Assembly (NCBI GenBank): GCA_012520295.1
Contig: JAAYOP010000118.1
Coordinates: forward strand, 1-45,660
Source of the DNA: Clostridiales bacterium
GTDB taxonomy: Bacteria; Bacillota; Clostridia; Oscillospirales; Oscillospiraceae
Length of the DNA stretch: 45,660 bases
Direction of reading: 5' to 3'
Made by a program: the position numbers and the translations under genes. Numbering within the stretch: the stretch's first letter is position 1; the number at the start of each line of letters is the position of its first letter. Below are positions 1 through 11,287 of the stretch, one piece after another. Below the pieces are notes generated by a model. It made no database searches. It was not told the DNA's origin and was given only the letters and a program-made list of their open reading frames with translations.

Positions 1-22
1 ATCTTAACAGGTTTCGCATGCA

Positions 23-58
23 GGGGGAATAGGTTTTGCTATTCCTCCTTTATTTTTG
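23..58 (+). terminator. Intrinsic terminator of an upstream gene
   Basis: A 10-bp stem (23-32 with 39-48, one G-T wobble) closes a 6-nt loop and is followed by a T-rich run (49-58). It must end a plus-strand gene lying left of the window; no coding sequence of that gene is visible. Confidence 0.8.
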
Positions 59-130
59 CCAATTATAATTTTACACTAAGATTTACAAGATAAAATGTTA
101 AATTATTAAAATTTATTACGATATATATCC

Positions 131-159
131 TTGAAATGCATTTTTTTCTATAGTATAGT
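131..159 (+). promoter_or_regulatory. Sigma-A-type promoter of the V-ATPase operon
   Basis: TTGAAA (131-136), a 17-nt spacer and TATAGT (154-159) sit in AT-rich DNA just after the upstream terminator. Transcription would start near 166, about 50 nt before the ntpF start codon. Confidence 0.65.
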
Positions 160-216
160 GGTTAAGTATAATTTGATTATTTGGTAACTGCTTTTTCGGG
201 AGAGGAGGGATTACAG

Positions 217-530
217 GTGTCGCTGGATGCACTGAAATCAATAACGCAAGCTGAGGAATCGGCCCGAAAAGCAATAGCTGCGGCAATTCAAGATTCCAGA
301 GCTGCTGTCGATGAAGCTGAAAGAGCGGGACAGGATTTGATTGAAAAAGCAAGGCTCCAGGCTGAAGAAGAGGCGGCCAGGCTTATCAGGGAGACCGAGC
401 AGGAGGTTTCAAAGGAGATAGAGGACCTTGCGAGAACCACTGTCAATAAAAAGGCAATAATGCGCTCTGATGTGGAAAAGCGGCTGGATCAGGCATCTGA
501 TTATATAGTCGGAAGGATTGTGAACGGCTG

Positions 531-531
<1 letters not shown>
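217..531 (+). CDS. ntpF: V-type ATPase peripheral-stalk subunit G/H (NtpF-like)
   Basis: A 104-residue protein that is almost entirely charged, Ala/Glu/Lys-rich coiled coil, as expected for the G/H stalk subunit that pairs with subunit E to hold the catalytic head against the membrane sector. I start it at GTG 217 because AGGAGG (203-208) lies 8 nt upstream; an in-frame TTG at 181 would add 12 residues, place the ribosome site inside the gene and has no ribosome site of its own. It is the first gene of the operon and its stop overlaps the next start (TGATG), so it is probably translationally coupled to ntpI. The assignment rests on coiled-coil character, size and position, because this family is poorly conserved. 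Confidence 0.8.
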
Positions 532-2965
<2,434 letters not shown>

Positions 2966-2985
2966 AAAGGGAAGGAATACACAAT

Positions 2986-3585
2986 ATGAATGGTATTGAA
3001 AATATTACCCGGCGCATCGGCGAGGAAACTCAAATTGAGATTGATGAAATAATGAAAAAAGCCGATGAACAGTGCGAGGCTATAAGAACAAGATACAGGA
3101 AAATGGCCGAGGAAGAATACTGGAGGATTTTGAATAAAGGCAAGCAGGAGGCTGAGAACAGAGCCCAGCGTATGCGCAGTGTAGCTCAGGCGGAGGCAAA
3201 AAAGCAAATGCTGTCATTAAAGCAGGAAATGATCGGCAAAGTTTTTGAAATGGCTGTGGAAAAGATCCTGTCAATGCCTGAAGATCAATATGTGGATTTT
3301 TTAAAATCCCTGGCGGTAAAAGCGTCAAGGACGGGGAAGGAGCAGATAATCCTCTCTCCCGGTGACCGTGCCAGATATGGCAAAAAGATAGCTGTAGCCG
3401 CAAATGAAGCCCTCCTGGCAAAGGGCAAAACAGCATCCCTGACCCTTTCCGAGAAGACCGGAGGGTTTCGGGGAGGTCTTATCCTGAGCGAGGGCAGAGT
3501 AGAAGTTAATTGCAGCATTGAAACAATTATTGAGCTCAGAAGGAATGAATTGGCGGGAGAGGTTGCAAAGCTGCTGTACGAATAA
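2986..3585 (+). CDS. ntpE: V-type ATPase peripheral-stalk subunit E
   Basis: A 199-residue protein: an N-terminal charged coiled coil (about 1-95) followed by a globular head (about 100-199), the standard subunit E layout. The head contacts subunit B at the top of the enzyme and the coil pairs with subunit G/H. I start at ATG 2986 because GGAAGGA (2970-2976) lies 9 nt upstream; the in-frame ATG at 2953 lies inside ntpK and has no ribosome site. The C-terminal motif GGLILSEGRVEVNCS is typical of the family. Confidence 0.93.
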   Translation: MNGIENITRRIGEETQIEIDEIMKKADEQCEAIRTRYRKMAEEEYWRILNKGKQEAENRAQRMRSVAQAEAKKQMLSLKQEMIGKVFEMAVEKILSMPEDQYVDFLKSLAVKASRTGKEQIILSPGDRARYGKKIAVAANEALLAKGKTASLTLSEKTGGFRGGLILSEGRVEVNCSIETIIELRRNELAGEVAKLLYE

Positions 3586-3609
3586 TACAGCCGTTAAGGA
3601 GGCAGTGAT

Positions 3610-4611
3610 TTGGCAAAGAAGGTTAAGATAAAAGATACCGACTACCTGTTCCTTTCCTCATATATCCACGCCAAGGAGCCGAAGCTTGTGGGAGGAGCAA
3701 GGCTTGACAGGATGCTTGAGGCAAAAACTCCCGAAGACGCTTTGAAGGTTCTGGAAGAATGCGGCTGGCCTGCCTCTGACGGGACCGGTATGGAAAACCT
3801 GGAGAGGCTTCTTGCGGACAGGAGGGAGGCAGTATTTAAGGATATGAGCTCCCTTGCCCCCGATCCGAAAATTGTTGACCTCTTCAGGCTCAAGTACGAC
3901 TATCATAACGCAAAGGTGCTCATGAAAGCAGCTGCGTCCGGTGTTGACGCAGAGGAAATCCTGTCGGAATCGGGAAGAATACCGCCGAAGAAGCTGATTG
4001 AAGCCGTTCTGGAAGGAAACCCCGGTGACTTGCCCAGGGCTCTTGCCGAGGCATACGCTGACGCATCGGATACACTGTCAAGGACAAGCGATCCCCAGAT
4101 TGCGGACTTTATTATGGATAGGGCCTATCTTGACGAATATCTTTCTCTGGCCAATAAAACCGGCAGCAGCTTTATGAAGGGCTATGGGGTTTTATTGGTG
4201 GACACGGCCAATCTGAGAAGTGTGGTGCGAGCGTACAGAATGAAAAAGGACGCGGAGTTTCTCAGAAAAGCGCTTGTATCGGGCGGGACCGTGGATGCAG
4301 GACAGATACTGTCCGCATATGACTCTCCGGCGGATGTTCTCAACGTGTTTAAAGGGACCGGACTGGAGAAAGTCCTGGAGGAAGCGGAAAGGGCCATGGG
4401 CGGCGGGAGGCTCACGCTGTTTGAAAAGCTCTGCGATGAGGTCCTGTCGGAGTATATGTCCCGCGCAAAAATGGAGAGCTTCAGTGAAAAGCCGCTTATC
4501 AGGTACCTTTGGGCGGTAGAGGCAGAAATAAGTGCCGTAAGGATAATCATGGCGGGCCATTATAACGGGCTTCCCGCCGAAAGTATAAAAGAAAGACTGA
4601 GAGGGATATAG
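3610..4611 (+). CDS. ntpC: V-type ATPase subunit C (central-stalk socket, d-like)
   Basis: A 333-residue soluble protein that caps the rotor ring and links it to the D-F shaft. It is largely helical with the family's repeated hydrophobic patches, and its length matches the family (about 330). It starts at TTG 3610: AAGGAGG (3596-3602) lies 7 nt upstream and no better codon is in range. It is followed 1 nt later by ntpG, consistent with coupled translation. Confidence 0.92.
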   Translation: MAKKVKIKDTDYLFLSSYIHAKEPKLVGGARLDRMLEAKTPEDALKVLEECGWPASDGTGMENLERLLADRREAVFKDMSSLAPDPKIVDLFRLKYDYHNAKVLMKAAASGVDAEEILSESGRIPPKKLIEAVLEGNPGDLPRALAEAYADASDTLSRTSDPQIADFIMDRAYLDEYLSLANKTGSSFMKGYGVLLVDTANLRSVVRAYRMKKDAEFLRKALVSGGTVDAGQILSAYDSPADVLNVFKGTGLEKVLEEAERAMGGGRLTLFEKLCDEVLSEYMSRAKMESFSEKPLIRYLWAVEAEISAVRIIMAGHYNGLPAESIKERLRGI

Positions 4612-4612
4612 T

Positions 4613-4936
4613 ATGAGCGGTTATAAAATTGCCGTTATAGGCGATAAAGACAGCGTCATAGGTTTTAAGGCTCTCGGTCTTGAGGTTATTGATGTAAATA
4701 CCCCGGCAGAGGCAAAAGAAGCGTTTGCGGGGCTTTTACGAAGTAAGGATGAATATGCCATTATCTATATCACCGAGCAGCTTGCCGACAAGCTGTCCGA
4801 CGAAATATCGGCTGCCAAGGATAAGGTTACACCGGCTGTAATCTTAATCCCCTCCAAGAGCGGAACCCTGGGTATGGGTATGTCTGCCTTGAAAAAGGCG
4901 GTTGAGCGTGCCATTGGGTCGGATATCTTACAGTAA
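4613..4936 (+). CDS. ntpG: V-type ATPase central-shaft subunit F
   Basis: A 107-residue Rossmann-like subunit F, called NtpG in E. hirae, which binds subunit D in the rotating shaft. Typical features are the N-terminal KIAVIGDKDSVIGFKALGL and the YAIIYITEQLAD strand. The start is 1 nt after the ntpC stop. After its stop the operon has an unusual 198-nt gap before ntpA, holding a short ORF and complementary Shine-Dalgarno sequences that are annotated separately. Confidence 0.93.
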   Translation: MSGYKIAVIGDKDSVIGFKALGLEVIDVNTPAEAKEAFAGLLRSKDEYAIIYITEQLADKLSDEISAAKDKVTPAVILIPSKSGTLGMGMSALKKAVERAIGSDILQ

Positions 4937-5032
4937 GGCGGCTGTCATGGCACAGTAAGAGCCCGGGCTTCATTAAAACGACAGGAGTTTATTATTGCCG
5001 TCCAGGTTGATTGGGATACGGCGGCCGGGCGG

Positions 5033-5127
5033 AATGGAGGTTAGCGTGATCAGACTTTTATATCCCGCGGCGGCGTATACCTCCATTTGTTTTCTATCAA
5101 ATTTATCTGCAGGAAATGGAGGGTATA
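5033..5127 (+). promoter_or_regulatory. Candidate Shine-Dalgarno sequestration hairpin before ntpA
   Basis: TATACCTCCATTT (5076-5088) can pair with the ntpA ribosome site region AAATGGAGGGTATA (5114-5127), giving 13 bp with one bulged G and a 25-nt loop. The same CCTCCATT (5080-5087) is also perfectly complementary to AATGGAGG at 5033-5040, which is the ribosome site of the short leader ORF. The two pairings are mutually exclusive. The complementarity is seen directly; a regulatory role is inference. Confidence 0.45.
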
Positions 5128-5138
5128 GACATATATGA
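5046..5138 (+). CDS. Possible 30-residue leader ORF overlapping the ntpA start
   Basis: GTG 5046 follows GGAGG (5036-5040) by 5 nt and opens a 30-codon frame. Its TGA (5136-5138) overlaps the ntpA ATG (5135-5137) in an ATGA arrangement. The product would be small and moderately hydrophobic ([16 protein letters not shown]). I recognise no homology. Its value would be as a translated leader: a ribosome moving through it would open the hairpin that covers the ntpA ribosome site and would stop exactly at the ntpA start. It may equally be a chance frame. Confidence 0.3.
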   Translation: MIRLLYPAAAYTSICFLSNLSAGNGGYRHI

Positions 5139-6907
5139 GCGGTAGAATTGTCAAGGTTTCCGGACCTCTGGTGGTTGCTGAGGGACTCTCGAACGCCAAC
5201 ATGGCCGATGTTGTCAAGGTGGGTAAACTGGGTCTCAGGGGCGAAATACTCACCATGACGGGAGACAGAGCATCCATACAGGTCTATGAGGAAACGGCGG
5301 GAATCGGGCCGGGCGACCAAGTGTCCACAACGGGAGCACCGCTGTCCGTGGAATTAGGCCCGGGTTTATTGGAAAACATATACGATGGTATTCAGAGACC
5401 TCTGACGGAAATAAGAGCCATCGCTGGCTCCACAATAACAAGAGGAATTGACATTCCCGCCCTCAACAGAGAAAAGAAGTGGGAATTTACCCCCAGTGCC
5501 AATGTGGGAGACAGTGTTGAACCCGGCGATATAATCGGCACTGTTCAGGAGACCCCTTCCATTGTCCACAAAATCATGGTTCCTCATGGCATAAAGGGCA
5601 CTGTTGAAAAGATATTTGACGGCAGTTTTACCGTTACGCAGACGGTTGCTGCTGTAAAGCTGGAGGACGGGAGCATCAGAGAAATAACCATGATGCAAAA
5701 ATGGCCGGTTCGCAAAAGCAGGCCATATAAGCATAAATATTTGCCTTCACAGCCCCTTTGCAGCGGGCAGCGCGTCATAGATACGTTTTTTCCCATAGCC
5801 AAGGGGGGGACTGCTGCGGTACCGGGTCCTTTCGGCAGCGGGAAAACGGTTGTCCAGCACGCTCTGGCCAAGTGGTCCGATGTGGATGTGGTGGTATATA
5901 TCGGCTGTGGTGAGCGCGGAAACGAAATGACAGACGTGCTTATGGAGTTTCCCCAGCTTACCGACCCTACATCAGGTGAACCCCTCATGAAAAGGACAGT
6001 TCTCATCGCAAATACCTCTGACATGCCTGTTGCGGCCCGTGAGGCTTCAATATATACCGGAATTACAATAGCCGAATACTTCAGAGACATGGGATATGAT
6101 GTGGCGATTATAGCAGATTCCACATCCAGATGGGCAGAAGCTCTCAGAGAAATATCCGGACGTCTTGAAGAGATGCCCGGAGAGGAAGGCTATCCCGCCT
6201 ATCTGGCCTCCCGTCTTGCCCAGTTTTATGAGCGGGCGGGCATAGTGGAGTGTGTGGGAAGTCAAAGCAGAAGAGGAAGCCTGACGGCAATCGGAGCGGT
6301 GTCTCCTCCGGGCGGTGACCTCTCTGAACCTGTTTCCCAGTCTACAATGCGTATTGTAAAGGTTTTCTGGGGACTGGACGCGGGACTTGCCCATGCACGT
6401 CATTTCCCGGCAATTAACTGGCTGAACAGCTATTCCCTGTATTTGGACAATCTCCGCCCGTGGTTTGATGAAAACCTGGGAAAGAGCTTTCTCAAAAACA
6501 GAGAAAAAGCAATGGCCATACTACAAGAGGAATCAGAGCTTCAGGAAATTGTTAAGCTGGTTGGTATAGATTCCCTGTCCGACAAGGACAGGCTCACATT
6601 GGAAACAGCTAAGATGATCAGAGAAGATTTCCTGCAGCAAAATGCCTTTGTGGATACGGATAACTATTCTGACTACGAGCGCCAGGCAATGCTTTTGGAG
6701 ATTATACTGAAATACGGAGAGCTTTCCCAGAGTGCGTTAAGCCAGGGGGCCAAACTGCAGGACCTTATCAATATAGAAGCCAAGGAAGTTATAGGCAGGG
6801 CAAAGGTTGTCCCCATAGACGAATATAAGGAAGAATACACAAGGATATTAAAGGAAATGACCGAGCAGATAAACAAGACTAAAGCAAGGGGTGAGCTGGA
6901 TGATTAG
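5135..6907 (+). CDS. ntpA: V-type ATPase catalytic subunit A
   Basis: A 590-residue catalytic subunit that hydrolyses ATP at the A-B interface. The P-loop GPFGSGKT is at 231-238, the catalytic glutamate is in GCGERGNEM (E260), and the family-specific non-homologous insert (about 115-190) is present. Length agrees with E. hirae NtpA (593). ATG 5135 is preceded by AATGGAGGG (5115-5123). The stop overlaps the ntpB start by 8 nt. Regulation may involve the leader structure just upstream. Confidence 0.97.
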   Translation: MSGRIVKVSGPLVVAEGLSNANMADVVKVGKLGLRGEILTMTGDRASIQVYEETAGIGPGDQVSTTGAPLSVELGPGLLENIYDGIQRPLTEIRAIAGSTITRGIDIPALNREKKWEFTPSANVGDSVEPGDIIGTVQETPSIVHKIMVPHGIKGTVEKIFDGSFTVTQTVAAVKLEDGSIREITMMQKWPVRKSRPYKHKYLPSQPLCSGQRVIDTFFPIAKGGTAAVPGPFGSGKTVVQHALAKWSDVDVVVYIGCGERGNEMTDVLMEFPQLTDPTSGEPLMKRTVLIANTSDMPVAAREASIYTGITIAEYFRDMGYDVAIIADSTSRWAEALREISGRLEEMPGEEGYPAYLASRLAQFYERAGIVECVGSQSRRGSLTAIGAVSPPGGDLSEPVSQSTMRIVKVFWGLDAGLAHARHFPAINWLNSYSLYLDNLRPWFDENLGKSFLKNREKAMAILQEESELQEIVKLVGIDSLSDKDRLTLETAKMIREDFLQQNAFVDTDNYSDYERQAMLLEIILKYGELSQSALSQGAKLQDLINIEAKEVIGRAKVVPIDEYKEEYTRILKEMTEQINKTKARGELDD

Positions 6908-8276
6908 GGAATACAGAACCATACAGGAGATTTCCGGCCCTTTGATGCTTGTTAAGGAAGTTGAAGGCGTTACCTATGATGAGTTGGCCGAAATTGAGCT
7001 GCCCAACGGTGAAAAAAGGCGCTGCAGAGTGCTGGAGGTAAATGGAAGCAACGCTGTGGTTCAGCTGTTTGAAAGCTCAAGCGGTATCAATCTGGCGGAA
7101 AGCAAGGTTAGGTTCCTTGGGCATGGTATGCAGCTGGGAGTTTCCGAGGATATGCTGGGCAGAGTTTTTGACGGTATGGGCAGGCCAATTGACGGCGGAC
7201 CGGAAATCCTTGCCGATGCCTGGATGGATGTAAACGGGCTTCCCATGAATCCGGCTGCCCGGAACTATCCCTCTGAGTTTATCCAGACCGGCATCTCAGC
7301 AATCGACGGTCTGAATACGCTGGTAAGGGGTCAGAAGCTGCCCATATTTTCCGGCTCAGGTTTGCCCCACGCGTCATTGGCGGCCCAGATTGCAAGACAG
7401 TCGAAGGTTCTGGGTACCAAGTCCCAATTTGCCGTGGTATTTGCCGCGGTGGGTATAACCTTTGAGGAATCTGAGTACTTTGTTCAGGAATTCAAGCGCA
7501 CCGGCGCCATTGACAGGACGGTGGTCTTTACAAACCTGGCAAACGACCCGGCAGTTGAGCGCATAGCTACGCCCCGTATGGCATTGACCGCGGCGGAATA
7601 TCTGGCCTTTGAAAAGGATATGCACGTGCTTGTCATTATAACGGACATAACCAACTATGCCGAGGCTCTTCGTGAAATATCAGCAGCGCGCAAGGAGGTC
7701 CCCGGACGACGCGGATATCCTGGCTATCTTTATACGGACTTTGCCACCATGTATGAGAGAGCGGGAAGGAGGATCGGAAAAGAAGGCTCCATAACAATGA
7801 TACCGATTCTCACAATGCCTGAGGACGACATTACCCATCCCATTCCCGACCTTACAGGATATATAACCGAGGGACAGATAATCCTGTCCAGGGAGCTCCA
7901 TATGAAGAATATAATGCCTCCCATTGATGTGCTGCCGTCTCTGTCCCGTCTTAAAGACAAGGGAATAGGAGAGGGCAAGACCAGGGAAGACCATTCCGGA
8001 ACAATGAACCAGCTTTTTGCCGCCTACTCGGCCGGCAAGGACGCCCGGGAGCTTATGACCATCCTGGGTGAGGCCGCCCTGTCGGATACCGATAAGCTGT
8101 ATGCGAAATTCGCTACCGAATTTGAAGAGCGGTATGTGGGACAGGGCTCAGAAACAAACAGGAGCATAGAAGAGACCCTTGACCTGGGCTGGGAGCTTCT
8201 GTCCATACTTCCCAAATCAGAGCTAAAGCGCATTCCGATGGAGCATATCGAAAAATATCTGCCCGAAAAAGCATAA
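6900..8276 (+). CDS. ntpB: V-type ATPase regulatory subunit B
   Basis: A 458-residue nucleotide-binding but non-catalytic partner of subunit A. I choose ATG 6900 rather than the in-frame GTG at 6891: AAGGGG (6886-6891) then sits 8 nt upstream, and the protein begins MIREYRTI, like the family. It has the usual degenerate P-loop region ([14 protein letters not shown]) and the arginine-finger-bearing segment of B subunits. Length equals that of E. hirae NtpB. The start overlaps the end of ntpA, giving coupled translation and equal A:B stoichiometry. Confidence 0.96.
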   Translation: MIREYRTIQEISGPLMLVKEVEGVTYDELAEIELPNGEKRRCRVLEVNGSNAVVQLFESSSGINLAESKVRFLGHGMQLGVSEDMLGRVFDGMGRPIDGGPEILADAWMDVNGLPMNPAARNYPSEFIQTGISAIDGLNTLVRGQKLPIFSGSGLPHASLAAQIARQSKVLGTKSQFAVVFAAVGITFEESEYFVQEFKRTGAIDRTVVFTNLANDPAVERIATPRMALTAAEYLAFEKDMHVLVIITDITNYAEALREISAARKEVPGRRGYPGYLYTDFATMYERAGRRIGKEGSITMIPILTMPEDDITHPIPDLTGYITEGQIILSRELHMKNIMPPIDVLPSLSRLKDKGIGEGKTREDHSGTMNQLFAAYSAGKDARELMTILGEAALSDTDKLYAKFATEFEERYVGQGSETNRSIEETLDLGWELLSILPKSELKRIPMEHIEKYLPEKA

Positions 8277-8328
8277 ATCAATTAGCTTTTTGGCAGTGAT
8301 TAACATATATTTATAAGGAGGCGATACG

Positions 8329-8985
8329 TTGGCTTCCATAACAATAAAACCGACGCGCATGGAATTAAACCGCATAAAGGCGCGGCTTAAAGTTGCCAGG
8401 CGCGGTCATAAGCTGCTAAAGGATAAGCGTGACGAGCTGATGCGCCAGTTCATGCTTGTAATAAAGGAAAACAGGCTTCTTCGCGAGAAGGTAGAAAGTG
8501 GACTGGCTAAGGCAATGGGCGCCATGTCGGTGGCTTCCGCTCTGATGTCCCCCGAAATGCTGGAGCAGGCCTTGCTCTATCCCAAGCAGAGCGTAGAGGT
8601 GAGGATGAAATACAAAAACATCATGGGCGTCAATGTTCCCGAATACGAATTCAGAACGAAAAACGACGATCCGTCGGAAATTTTTCCCTATAGCTATGCA
8701 ATGACCTCCGGCGAGCTGGACGATGCCATATCCATCCTGTCGGAGACTCTTGATGATATGCTGGAGCTGGCAAGAGTTGAGAAGGCCATGCAGCTGCTGG
8801 CCCAGGAAATCGAAAAAACCAGACGCCGTGTCAATGCACTGGAATATGTAATGATTCCTGAAATGGAACAGAATATAAAATATATCAGAATGAAGCTGGA
8901 GGAAAATGAGCGGGGAAACATTACAAGACTCATGAAAGTCAAGGACGCAATTTTAAAGGAAGCCCATGGTTACGAGACGATCTGA
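8329..8985 (+). CDS. ntpD: V-type ATPase central-shaft subunit D
   Basis: A 218-residue, long antiparallel coiled coil that forms the rotating shaft inside the A3B3 head. The start MASITIKPTRMELNRIKARL and the C-terminal helix with NALEYVMIPEME are family hallmarks. It starts at TTG 8329, 7 nt after AAGGAGG (8315-8321). It is the last gene of the operon; a terminator follows. The E. hirae NtpH and NtpJ partners are not present downstream. Confidence 0.95.
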   Translation: MASITIKPTRMELNRIKARLKVARRGHKLLKDKRDELMRQFMLVIKENRLLREKVESGLAKAMGAMSVASALMSPEMLEQALLYPKQSVEVRMKYKNIMGVNVPEYEFRTKNDDPSEIFPYSYAMTSGELDDAISILSETLDDMLELARVEKAMQLLAQEIEKTRRRVNALEYVMIPEMEQNIKYIRMKLEENERGNITRLMKVKDAILKEAHGYETI

Positions 8986-9009
8986 GTATAAAAAGCAGCA
9001 CAGAAAATA

Positions 9010-9055
9010 AGCAGCAGGTGACAGGATTAACTGTGTTACCTGCTGCTAAATTTTC
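9010..9055 (+). terminator. Terminator-like hairpin after ntpD
   Basis: A perfect 10-bp stem, AGCAGCAGGT (9010-9019) with ACCTGCTGCT (9038-9047), is followed by AAATTTTC. The T tract is short, so termination may be partial. It is the only strong hairpin between the V-ATPase operon and the next gene. Confidence 0.6.
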
Positions 9056-9177
9056 AAATGGGCACTTTCGCGAAAAACTAAAAAACTGACACGATGGCTG
9101 TAAAATAAACAATTTTATCGCAAGAAAAAGCATTAGATTTAACACATTTATAGCTTTATACCGCAAAAAAACTATGA

Positions 9178-9291
9178 TATACTTTTTTTAAAGTATACTA
9201 ATAACACAAATAGAAAAACTGTCTCTGAAGGACAAACCGTGTCCGGAGCTGTGAGGAAGAAATGGATAAGATATTTATTGATTATCCATTT
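9178..9291 (+). promoter_or_regulatory. Two palindromes upstream of the Na/Pi cotransporter gene
   Basis: TATACTTT (9178-9185) is inverted at AAAGTATA (9190-9197). AAATGGATAA (9260-9269) is inverted at TTATCCATTT (9282-9291), a 10-bp stem with a 12-nt loop ending 25 nt before the start codon. TATACT at 9194-9199 could be a -10 box but no good -35 precedes it. The rest of the 8986-9316 gap shows only the ntpD terminator. An operator or leader hairpin role is inferred. Confidence 0.35.
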
Positions 9292-9316
9292 ATTCATGTT
9301 TTGATTGGAGTATGAA

Positions 9317-11068
9317 ATGGAAGTATTTGATATCCTGGCGCTTCTAGGCGGGCTTGCAGTATTTCTTTACGGTATGAATGTACTGTCCGCCAGTCTAACG
9401 AAAACTTCCAGCGGAAAGCTGGAGCAGTCTCTTCAAAAGCTTACCTCCAGCAGGTGGAGAGGCATTCTGCTGGGGCTTGTGACTACGGCTGTAATACAGT
9501 CCTCATCGGCGGTTACAGTGATGCTCGTAGGCCTGGTCAATTCCGGAATAATGACACTCAAGCAGAGCATAGGAGTTGTTCTCGGTTCAAATATCGGCAC
9601 CACCGTTACAGCCTGGGTTTTGAGCTTGACAGGCATTGACAGCAGCAATGTGTTCGTCAACCTGCTCAAGCCCGCATCCTTCTCCCCTGTGATAGCCATT
9701 ATCGGCGTAGGCATTATTATGATGTCAAAAAACAGCAGGCGGCGAGACGTAGGAACTGTCATGGTGGGCTTCGCGGTGCTTATGTTCGGAATGGAAATGA
9801 TGGGCGATGCCATGAAGCCCCTGGCTGAGAGTGAATCCTTTGCCAATTTCCTTATTTTGTTCTCAAACCCGATAATGGGCGTGCTGGCCGGTACAATCTT
9901 CACAGGAATTATCCAGAGCTCTTCCGCATCCGTGGGAATACTTCAGGCCCTGTCGCTGACAGGTACCGTGACATATTCCTCGGCCATTCCAATAATAATG
10001 GGCATGAATATCGGAACTTGCATAACTGCCCTTATCTCCAGCATAGGAGTGAACAGAAATGCCAGACGTGTTGCGGTCTCGCATATAGGTTTCAAAATAA
10101 TAGGCACAATAGCATTTCTCATACTATTCTATTTGCTCAATTCCATTATAGGTTTTTCATTCGTGTATAAAATGGCATCACCTCTGTCAATAGCTGTTTT
10201 CCACACATGCTTTAATGTATTCACCACTCTGGTTCTCCTCCCGTTCCTGGACAAACTTGAAAAGCTGGTAACGATGGTTGTAAGGGATAAAAGCGGGGCA
10301 AAAGAGAAATACGTGCTCCTGGACCGCAGGCTGCTACTCAACCCGCCCTTCGCCGTTGACCATTGCAAGACCGTAACAAACCAAATGGCGGAAAAGGTGA
10401 GGGAAAGCCTGTATACGGTCTTTGGCATTATGAGAGAGTATGATTCTCAAAAAGCAAGGCTTATTGAAGGTATTGAGGATGAAATTGATAGCTTTGAAGA
10501 CAAGCTTGGAACCTATCTGGTTGAGATAAGCAGCAAGAGCCTCACCCTTGCCGACAGCAGAAAGGTTTCAATGCTGCTTCAGAATATCGGTGATTTTGAA
10601 AGAATGGCCGATCATTCGCTGAATATTCTAAAATCAATTCAGGAGATGAATGAAAAGAAAATTGATTTCAGCGAAGCGGCATGGAAGGATATCGATGTGG
10701 TTGAAAAAGCTCTGACCGAGATTATTGAGCTGGCCATAAACTCCTTTATAAACGAGGATCTGAACTCTGCCCACTTGGTGGAGCCTCTGGAGGAGGTTAT
10801 TGACACTCTGGTATTTGAGATGAAAAGTCGACACACTCTGAGAGTACGGGAAGGCCAGTGCAATCTGGAGCTGGGCTTCATATTTGCTGACTTGGCCACG
10901 AATTTTGAGAGGATATCCGACCACTGCTCCAATATTGCCGTTTGCCTGATTGAGGTGGACAAAGGCAGCTTTGATACCCACGAATATTTAAAACAGATAA
11001 AAAGCGCCACAGACAGCTTTTTCTCTGAGAAATTTGAGATGTACAAGAAAAAATATACCCTGCCCTGA
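9317..11068 (+). CDS. Na+/phosphate cotransporter (Na/Pi-II family) with PhoU-like domain
   Basis: A 583-residue membrane carrier. Two inverted QSSSA repeats, Q61-S64 and Q200-S203, are the signature of SLC34-type Na/Pi carriers and lie within about eight membrane segments (residues 1 to about 310). Residues from about 340 onward are helical, charged and PhoU-like, with two repeats (FERMADH and FERISDH). The family imports phosphate using the Na+ gradient; the PhoU part is thought to be regulatory. I prefer ATG 9317, preceded by TTGGAG 6 nt upstream, over the TTG at 9305 that overlaps this site. It is monocistronic between hairpins. Confidence 0.88.
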   Translation: MEVFDILALLGGLAVFLYGMNVLSASLTKTSSGKLEQSLQKLTSSRWRGILLGLVTTAVIQSSSAVTVMLVGLVNSGIMTLKQSIGVVLGSNIGTTVTAWVLSLTGIDSSNVFVNLLKPASFSPVIAIIGVGIIMMSKNSRRRDVGTVMVGFAVLMFGMEMMGDAMKPLAESESFANFLILFSNPIMGVLAGTIFTGIIQSSSASVGILQALSLTGTVTYSSAIPIIMGMNIGTCITALISSIGVNRNARRVAVSHIGFKIIGTIAFLILFYLLNSIIGFSFVYKMASPLSIAVFHTCFNVFTTLVLLPFLDKLEKLVTMVVRDKSGAKEKYVLLDRRLLLNPPFAVDHCKTVTNQMAEKVRESLYTVFGIMREYDSQKARLIEGIEDEIDSFEDKLGTYLVEISSKSLTLADSRKVSMLLQNIGDFERMADHSLNILKSIQEMNEKKIDFSEAAWKDIDVVEKALTEIIELAINSFINEDLNSAHLVEPLEEVIDTLVFEMKSRHTLRVREGQCNLELGFIFADLATNFERISDHCSNIAVCLIEVDKGSFDTHEYLKQIKSATDSFFSEKFEMYKKKYTLP

Positions 11069-11111
11069 CAGAACGGCAGTTGGACGATTTTGCCAAAACT
11101 TCTATAGTGAC

Positions 11112-11153
11112 AAATCAAGGTGTTTTGCATACTCATGCAAAACGCCTTGATTT
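11112..11153. terminator. Strong 19-bp hairpin after the Na/Pi cotransporter gene
   Basis: Positions 11112-11130 pair with 11135-11153 over 19 bp (one G-T wobble) with a 4-nt loop (ACTC). No long T run follows on the plus strand, so it is an unusual terminator or a structured intergenic element. Confidence 0.55.
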
Positions 11154-11192
11154 AGCTTTATGGGAGAAACTAGAAAGTATGCCGTCATATAA

Positions 11193-11228
11193 ATCATAAA
11201 GACGGACAAAGCTCAATATGATGTAGTA
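11193..11228 (+). repeat. 36-bp element, copy 1, upstream of spoIIIAA
   Basis: This 36-bp block matches 12897-12932 at about 28 of 36 positions. The invariant parts are TCATAAA, GGACAAAGCT, AATAT and ATGTA. It ends 59 nt before the spoIIIAA start and follows a hairpin. The other copy follows a terminator and precedes spoIIIAC. The placement suggests a shared promoter or activator site for sporulation genes, but I cannot fit it convincingly to a known sigma consensus. Confidence 0.6.
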
Positions 11229-11287
11229 TCGGCAATCATGTCCATTATCGAAGCGGGCTTCCAGGAAGCTCCGAAAGAGGTGGGGGG

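Noticed and set aside
5584-6123. 179-codon minus-strand frame opposite ntpA
   Set aside because: It is antisense to the conserved P-loop region of ntpA, without a ribosome site or recognisable motifs.
11193-11228. SpoIIID binding site
   Set aside because: GGACAAAG partly fits the consensus WWRRACARNY, but the first and last positions fail in both copies.
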